Of a stretch of DNA of 64,000 nt, positions 12,201 through 23,400 are shown in pieces. Positions within the stretch are counted from its first letter, which is position 1. Every line of letters begins with the position of its first letter. Position numbers and translations under genes: made by a program. The notes under the pieces were generated by a model. That model ran no database searches, had not been told where the DNA came from, and saw only the letters and a list, made by a program, of their open reading frames with translations. Source of the stretch: Perca fluviatilis (lineage: Eukaryota > Chordata > Actinopteri > Perciformes > Percidae); NCBI RefSeq assembly GCF_010015445.1, contig NC_053114.1, positions 18,555,724-18,619,723 on the forward strand. The letters run 5' to 3'.

Positions 12201-15200
12201 CAAAGACATCTCAACATATTTACAAGGAGTGTAAGGTCCATCCAATAAAAATGTAATCAATCACTTGCCAGGAATGATTGAGTGTTAAAATGATACTGGG
12301 AAGAAAAAGAACAAATGTTTGGAGGAGTGCAGAAGTTATGTGTTGTCCATGACATTTCTTATTTGCTTTCTTTCAGACAAAGACCTTTGTATTTGCATGT
12401 CCATGGAAAGAACCATGGGCAGGTCAATAGTAAGTAGCTCATTTTAAAAAATCTGCTCAATATGCAGAGTCTGGCATTGTTTTCATCTGATTAACAAATG
12501 TTATAAGCATTCCGATACCTGTTGTTTATAGCTAATGTCCAAACATTGTTGACCTTTCTGCAAAATCAGAGGCTGTGCTGAGGATAAAGGAGATCATCTC
12601 TGAAGACCTGTTGAGGGCCTCCGCAGCATCAGGACAGCAGATGCCTGTAATGCCTCCGCTCACACTCTACCCTCAGCCTCCTCGGCCTGTCATTACCCCA
12701 CCCGTGCCACGGATGCCCAACACAACCTCAGTGCCAGGACATCGGCCTGCAGCTCCTCATTCAGGGGTAGGCAAGACATGACGTCTATGTTGAAGTTCAC
12801 CCCTCTAAAATGGTGGTGAAACCTGTACAATTATGAACCCTACTGTTTTCAGGTTCATGTATTTCGTGTTTCAACTAGAACATGTTTACATAACCTTAAA
12901 CAACGTATTTTTCTCATACTGCCCATGGCTGCTGCACCTGTATTCACCCTCTGTCTGAGATCCTCTGTTGGAGTGCCTGTCTCTTTAAGCCCCCCTCCCG
13001 AAAAGCCCAGTTTGCCCACAGCAACTTAATACGAGATAATGTCTGGCTTTTGTTTGCTATTTAGTGTTGGCAAAAAAAAGGGTAATGCTCTGAATGTGCT
13101 TTTTTCCCTCAACCTTTTTTTTATTAAAAAGATATTGTAAACAATTCATTATGCAGCTCAGGTCTTTTGCGTTGAATGTTGATTGTCTGTGTCAGTCAGG
13201 AGTCAGGATTTTACAAATGGAGGTTAAGAAAGTGAGGCAAATGAAGACCATGTTGCCTGCACTGATACCCACCTCCCAAATTAAGTAGCAGCGAGAACGT
13301 CCCTGGCTAAAGGGAAAAGCCTTGGATTTCTGCATCTGCTTACAAAGCCGTTTTCCTTTTTTCAAAAATATTAATTTAAAAAAAAAAAAAAAAAAACACT
13401 TTTTTTCTCACCCTTTTTGGCCCCCACAAAGATTTTTTTTTGTGGATCTGGAGCGCGTTGCCCTTCGTTAAAACGTGAATGAAAAGGTTGAGGGTCCTGG
13501 AGGTTCGTACCTGAGTCACATCCAGGCAGAGACGGGGGCTCGAGTCTTTCTCAGGGGAAAAGGTTCTGGCTACATCGAACAAGCATCAAAACGAGAGTCC
13601 TTTGAGCCTCTTTATGTCTACATCAGGTATGTTCATTTCAAATGCTCACATTTGGCAAACTTTTCGAGTTCCTTATTGGGATTAGTTTACCAGAAAGGGA
13701 GATCACACAGAGGGTATTAAAGCACATAATATACAAATATGCAAACACAATGTCACTATACGAGCTACGAACAAGACCCATGTTTATTTTAAAATGAAAC
13801 CACAATAAGAGGATTTGATTTTAGTTACTAAAACATTTTCCCTAAATCATAACAGATCATGACTTAACATGCTTGGTGTAAAAAAAAAAGTGAAGTAAAC
13901 CCAAATTTAAATCCCATGTTGCATTTTTTTATTTTGTTTCATTTGCACATAAATGCTAAAACCGCTTTCTTTTTGCTCTTAGTTCTGTTAAATCATATTT
14001 AACATTTGACCCGTTGTGTGTTACAGCCACCCAAATTCAGCTGGATTGGAGTCAGCGAAGAAACTCACTGAGAGTCTGCTGGAAACTGTAAGTTCATGAT
14101 ATTGTCCCCACAAATGAAGTTGTGAGTTTAACTGAATTAAATGATGCCTAGCCTAAGGGAGGTTTAAGAAAGTGAAACTATTAAAGTGTTTAGTTTTCAC
14201 TGATACCCACCTCCTAAAGTGAAAGTGGTAGTGTGAACCACCTAATCTCCAGAGAGAGGTTTTGAGTGCTCTGCACCTACCCACAATGCAACTCGGCTGT
14301 TAAAAATAAATAAACATAGCTTTTGTGGATTGTTATCAAGTTTCTCATATAGTTTTTGTTTTACTCTCGTTCTCCAGGTAAGGGATGAAAATGCCCGTAT
14401 GGCGTCGATGTACACAGCCACTGGCTCAACACAACGTGAGTATTCTTTTATGCCTTGTAACTAATTCCAACAGGGTGACCAAATATCCGGTACTAGCTGG
14501 CTGCATTCTTCTTGTTGTAATTTATCATCCCTTGTCCTTAGTGGCTTAAAGGGATGGTTCAGAGTAACTTCACCCTAGGGTCCTTTGCACCTTGAATTGA
14601 AGAAAATGTAATGTCCGCAACACTGCTTAAACTCCCATATTTAATATAAATGCATATACTTGCAACGTTTCGACCCTGCTGGGTCTTCTTCAGGCAAATG
14701 ATGAACACATTTGATGAAAGGATATATGTAGGGCTCACATTCAGCTGACACACCATCTGGCTTCAATTAGCCTGATTAGGTCTAAATAGCCCAAAAGGGC
14801 CTCACCCATGACATCTTCACAGAGAGTTTCACCATACACATCTCCAAAGAGGGGGGGCCTTTTTAAATTACAACATATCCAAAAAGGTAAAATGTCCGCT
14901 ACAGACACGGTAGCGCTTCTTCTTTAGCGTCTCGACTGGCGTCGTGATGTTCATTTTGAGAACGACAAGCCACTGTTGTAGAAGCTCCGGGTCATTGTAG
15001 CAAAACGGCAGATCATGGAAGGTCTCCGGATTGAACCTTTTTAGCTTTTATACCGCAGCCAGGATAGATACAACTGGGTGGCAACTTGTCCTATCTTTTA
15101 ACTCACGCTGCAGTAGTCTGAAGTGACTGTGAAGTGACTGTGTCTGACTATCTCACGACAATCCTCTGCTCAGTCATGTGTACAGCCATCAGGCAAGTGT

Positions 15201-18200
15201 TATTTAAATAAACTCCTGGTGTACTTACAAACTTTCCAATGCCTCGTTTTATGAGTACAGAACCTATTTGTACTAGTGTAGAAGTTTGGTACCATTCCGG
15301 GCATTATTAGTGGTGTAATTTACGAGATACACCTTTTGGTTCCATTAGCGCCTGCACTAAGCTATTTGGCTGATAGCACTAACTCGACCAATGTTAAGCT
15401 TCTGGGGGGTTGTTTGGCTCGTGGTCAAGGTGCAAAGGACCCTAGGGTGAAATTACTCCGAACCATCCCTTTTAACAATAGGTTGAAATAGTACTTCACA
15501 GTTGTCAAAACACCGTTATTGATTCATGTGATATATGCTATTAACTCCACGTTCTATACTTTCATTTCAGCATACGCAGCACATGGATTTCCACCTAATA
15601 GCAATTACTCTAGCCAGGGGTCCTGGTATAACTACCCAGCAAATGGGTATGCTGGCGGCTATTCAGCGTACTCAGGAGCCAGTGGTTATTGGAGTAATGC
15701 AAATGGTCCCCCAAGTCATTCTAACATGTCGACAAACCCTCCATCTTCTCAGGCAATGGTTCAGTATCCGGTGTGTCCTAGGAAACCCCATCCTTATCTC
15801 GTCCAGGTAATTACCAGAGATTAAGGCTACCACGAATTGTTTTCAGCATTCACGTTAGTTTTTTATTTATTTTTTTACATTTTGATTGATTTGAAAAAGA
15901 AATATTTGATTTGAAGCAAGTAAAATATTTAAATATTAAGTAACAATATTATATTATTTAATTGGCATTACGTAGTGAATCATTTAAAACATTGACCAGT
16001 TATTAATTTCAGCACAAGTTTAAACCTGCCAAACAAGCTTCATGTTAAAAGGTTTTGTGCTCCTTTCAGCAAGGACACATGACCGCTGTCGCAACAACCT
16101 TTTTAAGAAGTTTTAGGCTTTTCTAAAATCCTGCTGCTGCATCAGTGTGTATGTGTTGGTTTTGCTCTACTTAAGCATCCTGGCAGCAGTGAGACCGTGG
16201 CGCCTGAAGGATCTTTAAGCACCCCACCTGACCCAGGAAGTCCCAGACGTCATTTCCAGGAGGGGTCTCAGGAAGAACAGGTTAGCTGAAGAGCAACACC
16301 TGTACATATCACTGAAGGATAATTCTGGCAATTATGTCTTTTACTCAATGATTTACCTGTTCTTGTTACGGCTAGCAGTTTAAAGCGTAACTCTTGCCAA
16401 AATGCAACCTAGGGTGTTTTTGTGAATGCACCCAAGTCAAACTTTCATTTAAAAGCGTAATTAGGACGGAAACGCCACTTTTAAGAATTATCTTCTTTCT
16501 TTTTTCGGTCAAATGGCCTTTTGAATGGGAGTGCTAGGGGCACTACGGTGATGGCATCAAAATCGCTATTTTGAGAACACTAAGAAGGCTCAACACAACA
16601 TGAAACTTTGCTCGAAGTATCACCAGGGGCTCTACACATGAACTCCAGCACTGAGAACATTGTTTGTGTACACAAAGATTACTAAAACTTACTTCAGCTG
16701 TTTCCGGTTGCTACCATCTCGCCAGTCAAAAAGTGTTGATCTCCGAATGCGAATGAACTGACTCCATAGGAGGAAATGTCATTCTTATGAGGCTCCTTTT
16801 TCAACTACAAGGTCAATATTGTTTTTGACTAACGACAAAACAATTCATTATCCATGCAGTTATATGGAACTAAGCTTTAGGAGCTTTCATCTTTACTCTC
16901 CAGAAACACCCAAAGCTAAAGTCTGAGCCTTCTTAGTGTTTTAAAAATAGCGATTTTGATGCTACCATTGTAGTGCCCCTAGCACTCCCATTCAAAAGGC
17001 CATTTGACCGAAAACAAGAATACCGTAAATCTTAAAAGTGGCGTTTCCATCCTAATTATGCTTTTAAACTAAAGTTTGACTCTGTTACATTCACAAAAAC
17101 ACCCTAGGTTGCATTTTGGCGAGAGTTACGCTTTAAACTGTCCGGTCTTCACCATTCATAGAGAATGGAAAAGCTTTAATCATCACTGCTAAACCACAAA
17201 CATTGTATAATTACAGTTTTATATTCTGTGAAATGAAAAGTATCAATGTCAGTTTCAGCTTGTCCTGCATGCATGCGTGCGGTCTCTGTAGCTCTCTTGT
17301 CTATTTTTAGACTAGTTGAGTAGCGAGTCACATAAACGTCAAATTACCACCCTTAATACAAATGGTCGTTATACAAGGATAAGCTGGGTTGTTTGATCAC
17401 AGACATGGGTTTAAGCTGTGTCACTAAGTCTGAAAATGGATGCAATTCTGACCATTTGGAAATTGCCAAAATCAACTGACAACCCTGAAAGCATTTCAGG
17501 CTCTGTCAAATTTCGTATTTCATTATATCTTTTTGTCATGAGACATATTTAGAGGTTTAAATTAAATTAGAGCCTTTTTCAAATGTTTTTTTTTTTTTTT
17601 TTTTACATTTTTTATTTTATGTGAAAATAAAACATAAAAAAAAAATGAGGTTACCACATAGTATAATTCCTATAGATCAAACATTTTCTTTTATTCTTAA
17701 ATGTTTTGTACTTTGCTGTTTAGCCTACTAGCAAATCTCCAGAGGGGCCTGCTCATCAAGAGTCTGCACTTCCTGCCTCCAGTGTTGGAGAAGAGAAAGT
17801 AGTAGAAAGGTCTGTTGGTAGATCTAATTTCCCTTGTATATTGTTCTTCATGAATCTTGTGTGGTGTAGATATTGACGTTTTTCTCTCTTCAGGATTCTG
17901 ATGCCCCCACCGCCACCCCTCTTTGTGGCTCCTGCCCCAGTTGCACGCAAAAGGCCGAGAGACACGGCGGCAGAAGATCCAGTCAGTCTGCCTGGCATTG
18001 GCGCCTCAATGGGTATGCATTTCTTTATCAGCACATTTACTGAGAGCCTGAGTACTCAGACGTGTCTGTTGCATGACATGGCATCTCCCCCCCCCCCCAT
18101 GCCATGAACGGGGGAGGAGTGGAGACCTGTGTGAATCTCTCCACTGGTAGATCCCACTAACACGCTCTTCTTGTATATGTTTTTTGTCTTTCCCTTGTTC

Positions 18201-18564
18201 TCTCTCTCAACATGTGTCCCTGGACCTGCCTGTTATGGATGTGTGCTCTGCTGCCGTTTCATTTGATATCTTCCCTCCCCTGGCTGTGGATCAAACGAAC
18301 TCAAAAACCACCGCTAACATGGGGCTCCTCAATGGGTTTTCTTTTTGTTTTCTCTCGCTTTGTCGTCATCCTCCCCTCCCAATTTTCCCCCACCTTCTCT
18401 TTGCTTTTCTGTCTCTCCATTTTTATTGTGCCCTAGCAGGTGTTCAAGAGGAGCTGTGCGAAAAGAAGTCTAAAGTGGACGAATCGGGGCTTGTGCCCTA
18501 TGAAGGAGACTCCTCAGATGAAGAGGAGGAGAGGACACACAGCAGTAAGACAGATAACTCATAA
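6271..18564 (+). CDS. khdc4: KH domain-containing protein 4 (KIAA0907/BLOM7-like), 14 exons
   Basis: This is an RNA-binding KH protein; mammalian KHDC4 is a nuclear splicing cofactor. Coding exons: 6271-6299, 10078-10351, 10450-10569, 10839-10912, 12377-12429, 12570-12766, about 13432-13626, 14027-14087, 14378-14435, 15571-15806, 16176-16280, 17724-17809, 17894-18012, 18440-18564 (TAA). Splice phases agree at every junction except the start of exon 7. Diagnostic peptides are [15 protein letters not shown] (exon 2), [17 protein letters not shown] (exon 3), [10 protein letters not shown] and [12 protein letters not shown] (first KH region), [18 protein letters not shown] with VFLRGKGSG (second KH region), [10 protein letters not shown] (exon 13) and GDSSDEEEE near the C-terminus. 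The start follows the family's short MSSG-type N-terminus, but the frame is open further upstream. Exon 7 has an in-frame TAA at 13469-13471, so as written the protein is interrupted; a sequence error is likely. Without that, about 575 residues are expected, near the family norm of about 600. Confidence 0.92.
6983..7143. repeat. Two-copy tandem repeat, 87-bp period
   Basis: A block at 6983-7069 is repeated at 7070-7143 with a few substitutions. Both copies contain CAGGAACAG, CATGTCTTAAAGCA and CCATGGGCTTAGC. It lies in KHDC4 intron 1. Reading through it gives a repetitive peptide with no family resemblance. Confidence 0.85.
7546..9000. mobile_element. Probable remnants of hAT-like DNA transposons in KHDC4 intron 1
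   Basis: At 7546 a TAGGGCTGTCCC end followed by ATTAGTCGACTAAC-type sequence resembles common fish hAT ends. At about 8073 a second end-like stretch (GGCTGAGCAATTTTATCG) has ATCGAT-rich sequence. Matching opposite ends were not located, so the limits are approximate and the boundary at 9000 is arbitrary. A short direct repeat with GAGATGTGTGTGCGTTAAA occurs at 8464 and 8516. Confidence 0.4.
9888..9951. repeat. Compact inverted repeat (hairpin) in KHDC4 intron 1
   Basis: Arms at 9888-9910 and 9928-9951 share a core AATCTTGAAGATGT / ACATCTTCAAGATT. They form a stem of about 22 bp with few mismatches and a loop of about 17 nt. Confidence 0.8.
11249..12186. mobile_element. Non-autonomous DNA transposon with GGGGTGTCACGATT ends
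   Basis: The left end AGGGGTGTCACGATT and right end AATCGTGACACCCT are inverted copies enclosing about 0.94 kb in KHDC4 intron 4. No transposase frame is visible. Part of its interior (about 11735-11790) matches, in reverse orientation, the interior of the element at 47203-48036, which shows that the two are related. Confidence 0.8.
14546..15474. mobile_element. Non-autonomous DNA transposon with ~45-bp inverted ends at TTAA
   Basis: The left end (TTAAAGGGATGGTTC, then CCCTAGGGTCCTTTGCACCT) and right end (AGGTGCAAAGGACCCTAGGG, then GAACCATCCCTTTTAA) are inverted repeats of about 45 bp enclosing 0.93 kb in KHDC4 intron 9. TTAA at both edges would suit a piggyBac-type target. The interior includes a GTTTCGACCC...GGGTCTTCTTCAGGC motif seen in other fish repeats, possibly a nested element. 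No transposase was seen. Confidence 0.8.
16376..17140. mobile_element. Foldback-type element with ~220-bp inverted termini
   Basis: CAGTTTAAAGCGTAACTCT at the left is mirrored by AGAGTTACGCTTTAAACTG at the right. Inverted similarity extends about 220 bp inward on each side (16376-16600 against 16920-17140), leaving a central spacer of about 320 bp. It lies in KHDC4 intron 11. No open frame of note. Confidence 0.88.
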
Positions 18565-18655
18565 CCCCTGCCCTGCCCCATCCCCCCTGTCCAGGAATCC
18601 CACAGACCCAAAGTCTACATTCAGTAAATTAATATAGTTCTCAAACCCAAACCCC

Positions 18656-18661
18656 AATAAA
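18656..18661 (+). terminator. Putative proximal poly(A) signal of KHDC4
   Basis: AATAAA lies 92 nt after the stop codon. Use of this site would exclude the downstream transposon from the mRNA. Confidence 0.4.
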
Positions 18662-18803
18662 AGGAAAAATCCACCCTTGCATTTTCAAACACTGTTTTAG
18701 GACTATACCAGTGTTTTACCCCATTTACTTGAAATAACAAATATAGTATTGATGAGCACTTACCAAGCAAGCAGACAGTTTTCCATTCATCTCAGTATGG
18801 CAC

Positions 18804-19245
18804 TTAAGGCCAATTTATGCTCCTGTGCTAAATCTACGGCGTGGGTACGTACGTAGGTACCTGGAGATACGGACCCTACACTGTAGCCTGACGTGCACCT
18901 CCTTAAAAATGTAGCTACATGTCACGGCGACATAGACCACAACAATGTCACATTTCCCCCTACTCATTTCATGCTTCTTCATAAACAAGAAATCAAGAAG
19001 AGGGTACATTTTTCCTGCTACAGATTCCTGACCGTGGTCAGAAAGCACAGGGGAGACACTTTCTTTCTCCCACTATGCCTCTAGAGTTAGTACTCGCTCC
19101 AAAGCTAATCACAGTCACTCTCTCACTCGCTCTACCACACACTCTGGCCCTGCTATTCTCCCTGCGATAGAGATTGACCCAGACACCAATGCACAAGTAT
19201 AAAAGCTCTGCGTAGAGCCCCCACAGAAGCATAAATCCAGCTTTA
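18804..19245. mobile_element. Short DNA transposon in KHDC4 3'UTR region
   Basis: The left TTAAGGCCAATTTATGCTCC and right GAAGCATAAATCCAGCTTTA are imperfect inverted ends enclosing about 440 bp. No open frame resembles a transposase. Confidence 0.65.
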
Positions 19246-20199
19246 GGGACACTTGGTTGACATTTCTGGTATGACTTTTATGTACTGAAATCCATTTTAG
19301 GACTTAAAGACAGATGACCAAGCTTCATACACTGAGGAGGTTGACAATCTTTATACAGCGTTAATGTAAAGTACAGATTATTTGTAGTAAACTGGGTGAA
19401 GATGCAAAAAACACTGGTATGGTCTTTGAATTCCCACTTTCTGATGTTTGGTGCTTTCCTGGACTCTTAAGGAAGAAAGGTTTTAATTGTCTTGTCCTGT
19501 TGTAGGTTTTGCTTTGTGTACTTCCGTTTCAGTTAGTGTTTTTATTTTTCTCCCTGAATGCCTTTCTGTAACCGCTCACACAATGGGTGTGAACCTGTTG
19601 GTTTTAGTCAAAGGTGGGCATATTTAAATGTATGCCCAACTTTATAGCAACTGTATATATTGATAATCTGCCAACTAGTTTCATTGTGCATATGTTTGTA
19701 GCCACATGTCTTAAAATGCAGCACATCTTGTGGCTTCATGCTCGTTAGGGAAGTTTGAGGTTTTGGTTTTAAAAAACAAATTCCTTTTTACGGTGTCTTT
19801 CTTCCTTGTGTTACTGTGGTCTTGATAGAAGCCTTTTTTTTTTTTTAATTCCAAGGGTCTCCCTCTAAAACGTGCACTTACCAGTTTCTTAAATACAGAG
19901 ACATTTTTTGTTGGCAAAATATATATCTCTATTAAACAAAATATTCACGTTTTACAGTGTGGAAGTATTCAGGGTGGATTTTTCCTTTTTTAAAGATGTG
20001 AATACTTTATAAATATTTTTATTTCTTAAAACAAACTTCTTTGGTTAATCAAAAACAAGCCCCTTATTTCTTTCTTTTTTTTAATTTGAACACTTGGTCT
20101 GCTGCAAGTTACTGATGCTATAAATACATATTGTAAAATTCAGTTTAACTTTTTTCATATCTTGGAAAATGGTGTATGCCTGTTCCCATGGAATACTAT

Positions 20200-20205
20200 A
20201 ATAAA
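20200..20205 (+). terminator. Putative distal poly(A) signal of KHDC4
   Basis: AATAAA on the + strand, about 100 bp before the opposing FSD2 signal at 20306. Confidence 0.35.
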
Positions 20206-20305
20206 CCACCTAAAAACCTTATTGTCTTTGGATCCCACACATTTTATATTGCTGGGGAAGGTCATCAGATTTTTTTAGGTTTTTATAATTTGGGTGTTTA
20301 CAATG

Positions 20306-20311
20306 TTTATT
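20306..20311 (-). terminator. Putative poly(A) signal of FSD2
   Basis: TTTATT on + is AATAAA on -, about 95 nt downstream of the FSD2 stop at 20406-20408. Confidence 0.35.
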
Positions 20312-20405
20312 TTATTTTTTATTAGGGCTGTCAACCAGAACTTTGATAAGTATTAATAACCAAAGTAGTTTCACTTTTTTCCATCCCTGGAAAAGATTGC
20401 TGGAG

Positions 20406-23400
20406 TCAGATGACTGTGTACTCGGGAGCCTCTATGTCATTGTGTACAGTAAGAGCTCCTGGGTTGTCCAGGCCAAAGCAGGGGTGGACATAATTTCGAA
20501 AGTGACAGTGGAAGGTGTGTAGATGTTGTTCCAGATCCACATTAAAAAAGGACAGAGTCCCCCTCTCGTAGTCCAGTGCCACTCCTATCCGCACTGGGTT
20601 TACTGTAATCCTCAGGTCTGGACTCCAGCCATTGTGCAGAAACTCATATTTATGCCTAAAGGGAAGAAAGCGGCAACATTATGATTTTATAAAGCAAAGA
20701 AGTTCTTAATATAGAGCTTTTTCCTCTCCTCCTGATGTGATCATGTTCCCACTGTCAGCCATTGGTAAAGCAGATGCTGAGTCATGAGCCAGCAGTAGGA
20801 TTTGAAATGGCTGCAGATAAAAGAAAATGAGGAATGTGATTGCGTGTATGCAGAATCACCAAGAAGATACCCACAATGGAAACCACATTTAGGTCTTGTG
20901 TGATATGTTGAACTGAATGATTTGTTAAATGTGACAATTCAACTGTCCTGCTTTGTTACCATAGCAACATTTAGAAAAGCAACATCTTCAACAGTGGGCT
21001 TTTCTACCTTCAATGGGCTTAGTTTTGCATTGAGGGGATGCATCATTTTTTGCTTAGGAAAGGCAAATGTGGGAGGCTATGCATAGTCTTGGCCCAGTTT
21101 CCATGTATGCAGTTAGTATTCCCTCAGAGGATAAGCATGCTAATTGTGGTATCAGATTGGCTGAAAAATCTGTGCCTATGTAAGCCAGTTTTTCACCAGC
21201 TTGTACCAGAAGTACACTTCATCAAGTGAATGAGCGGCAAACCAAGGCTACTTTAACCCTTGTGCTTTGTTAAAACTTGGGTTACACAAACTGACTTGAT
21301 AAAGCTGACAAAATATGAAAAGCATAAAGCATTATTACTACACCAAACAAGGGAATTCAGGTTTCAGTATCTTATCATGGGACATTACTTTAATTTGACT
21401 GTAGTCAAACTCCTAACAGAAACCTAATTTGGGAGTAGTGCTTCGTAAAAGTACTGTTAACAGCTGGGGTCTTCAGGTTAAAGTTTATAAAAATAACAGA
21501 GATGGTGCACTGTTACCTGGACGGGGTGAGAATGTGTCTCATACACCAGGAGGTGTTGTTGGCTCCGAGGTACGAGTTCCTCTCTGTGTCTTCGGATGCA
21601 ACGCCGATCCTAAACTCCGTCCCATCATCCACCTCAACTTCCCAGTAATGCCGGCCTCGCACTGGGATCAGATCCCCCAGGACAGCTACACATCTGTGCA
21701 TACACCCAGTCTTATTTTACAGAATTACACTAATAATGGGCTATCTTAAAAAAAAATATATATCTTCTGTCACACTTTTTTTTTGTAATAATAAAACAAA
21801 TCTGTCACACAAGCAGCAATTATATGCTGTACCTGGTAAAGGTGTTGTTATCGTCTAAGGCCATAGCGCTAATTGGCAGCTCCTCATCTCCATAAAACAT
21901 GGTGAAGCCGTCTTCAGAGATGGACAGGCAAGGATGGGCAGTGTCCTCCAGGAGGTAGAAGAATGTACCTGCACAGGTAAACGAATGTTAGTCAACATAA
22001 AAATGTGCAAAAAGCAGTGATTTGAAGTACAGTATTTAAATACAAATTTGAGGCACTTGTACGTGTTTTTACATCTGATGCTACTTTATACTTTCCCTCC
22101 ACAACCGTTATTTAACAGCTATAGTAGTTTTTTTTTTAGATCATGATTTTATAAAACAAAAAACAAGTAAAAATATGATGCATTGTTACATCCAACTATC
22201 CAACAATATATAAGGCAGTTCAAATTAATGCAGAGATTCCCAACCTGGGAACCAGGACCCACACCTGAGGCTAGTTTGACTACTTCTACTTTGCCTATGC
22301 TTTAAGTACATTTTGTTGCTAATACTTCTGTACTTCTTAAGTAAAAGTTCTGAATGCAGGAAGTGTAACAGGATATCTTTTATAAATCAGTAATGATATT
22401 TAAATGATCTGAATACTGGCCAAAAGTACCATGAACAGGCTGATCCCAATGCTTCTCACCTGTTGTGGAGACAGTAATAACTTCACTCCTGTCGCTGGGC
22501 CCGCCGATGTTGACTGCTCTCACAGAGATGAGGTAACGGCGTCCTGTCTGCAGCTGGATCAGACACTGACAGCTGGGCACGGCTACTATAGACCTGGAGG
22601 ATTAACCAATGGGACAGAAGGCTGATATCATTTCCTTTTTAAATATACTAAATGCACAATGACGACAACTTTTTGGAATGGCTTTTATTTTCATAGCTCT
22701 ACAAGAGCATATAACGCCTTGAAATAACATGTCTCTATACAATATTAGGTGGATAAATGGGGTGTTTAACTAAGAACTCTGTCATATTTGGACCACAGAC
22801 CCATTTGAATGAATACAGTTTAGGCTCCTCTATCTAAGAAAAAAAACAAAACACAGACCATTCAAATGAAAGGTTTGACTTTGTGAATTGACCCCAAATG
22901 CGAGGACGGTATTCTAGCTGCGGCTGACAGTGCTGCAGGAGCAGAAGCTAAGAATAGATTTTCTAGGACAGAGTGTGTCTTGATTCAGCAGCTCTATAAC
23001 CATAGGACCTCAAAAATCATAGGCAAGCACACACAAGGGCTCGTTTGTAATGGATGAATTGAAGCAAAGGCCTTATTAAAAGGACAGGCCAGTGAAGATA
23101 ATTTCAAGGAAAGCAAATCGTGAGCTTGTTTCTATGTTGAATCTGTCAACTGTAGGTGCAGACAGACAGACAGACAGACAGGCAGACAGACAGATACTTA
23201 ATTGATCCCGAGGGAAATTTAGGAAATGTTGTATGTCTGTTATAACAGTTCTTACTCCGTAGTACCGCTCTCTGTGCCATCAGTACCCATCTCACTGAGC
23301 TCCACCGTGTAAGAGTCTACAGGGTTGGGGTTCCCTGACTCCCAGCGGATCAGAGCAGCCTCTCGACAGCTAGTACACTCCCTCTGCTTGATCACTGGAG

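Larger units (their letters stand above)
18565..20405. other. KHDC4 3'UTR and the KHDC4/FSD2 convergent interval
   Basis: An early AATAAA lies at 18656-18661 and a later one at 20200-20205. A - strand AATAAA for FSD2 (TTTATT on +) lies at 20306-20311. A DNA transposon occupies 18804-19245. No coding exon is visible. Confidence 0.6.

Noticed and set aside
18184..18439. Open frame running into the last KHDC4 exon
   Set aside because: Intron sequence that happens to stay open. No acceptor is seen upstream and exon 13 to exon 14 already joins in phase.
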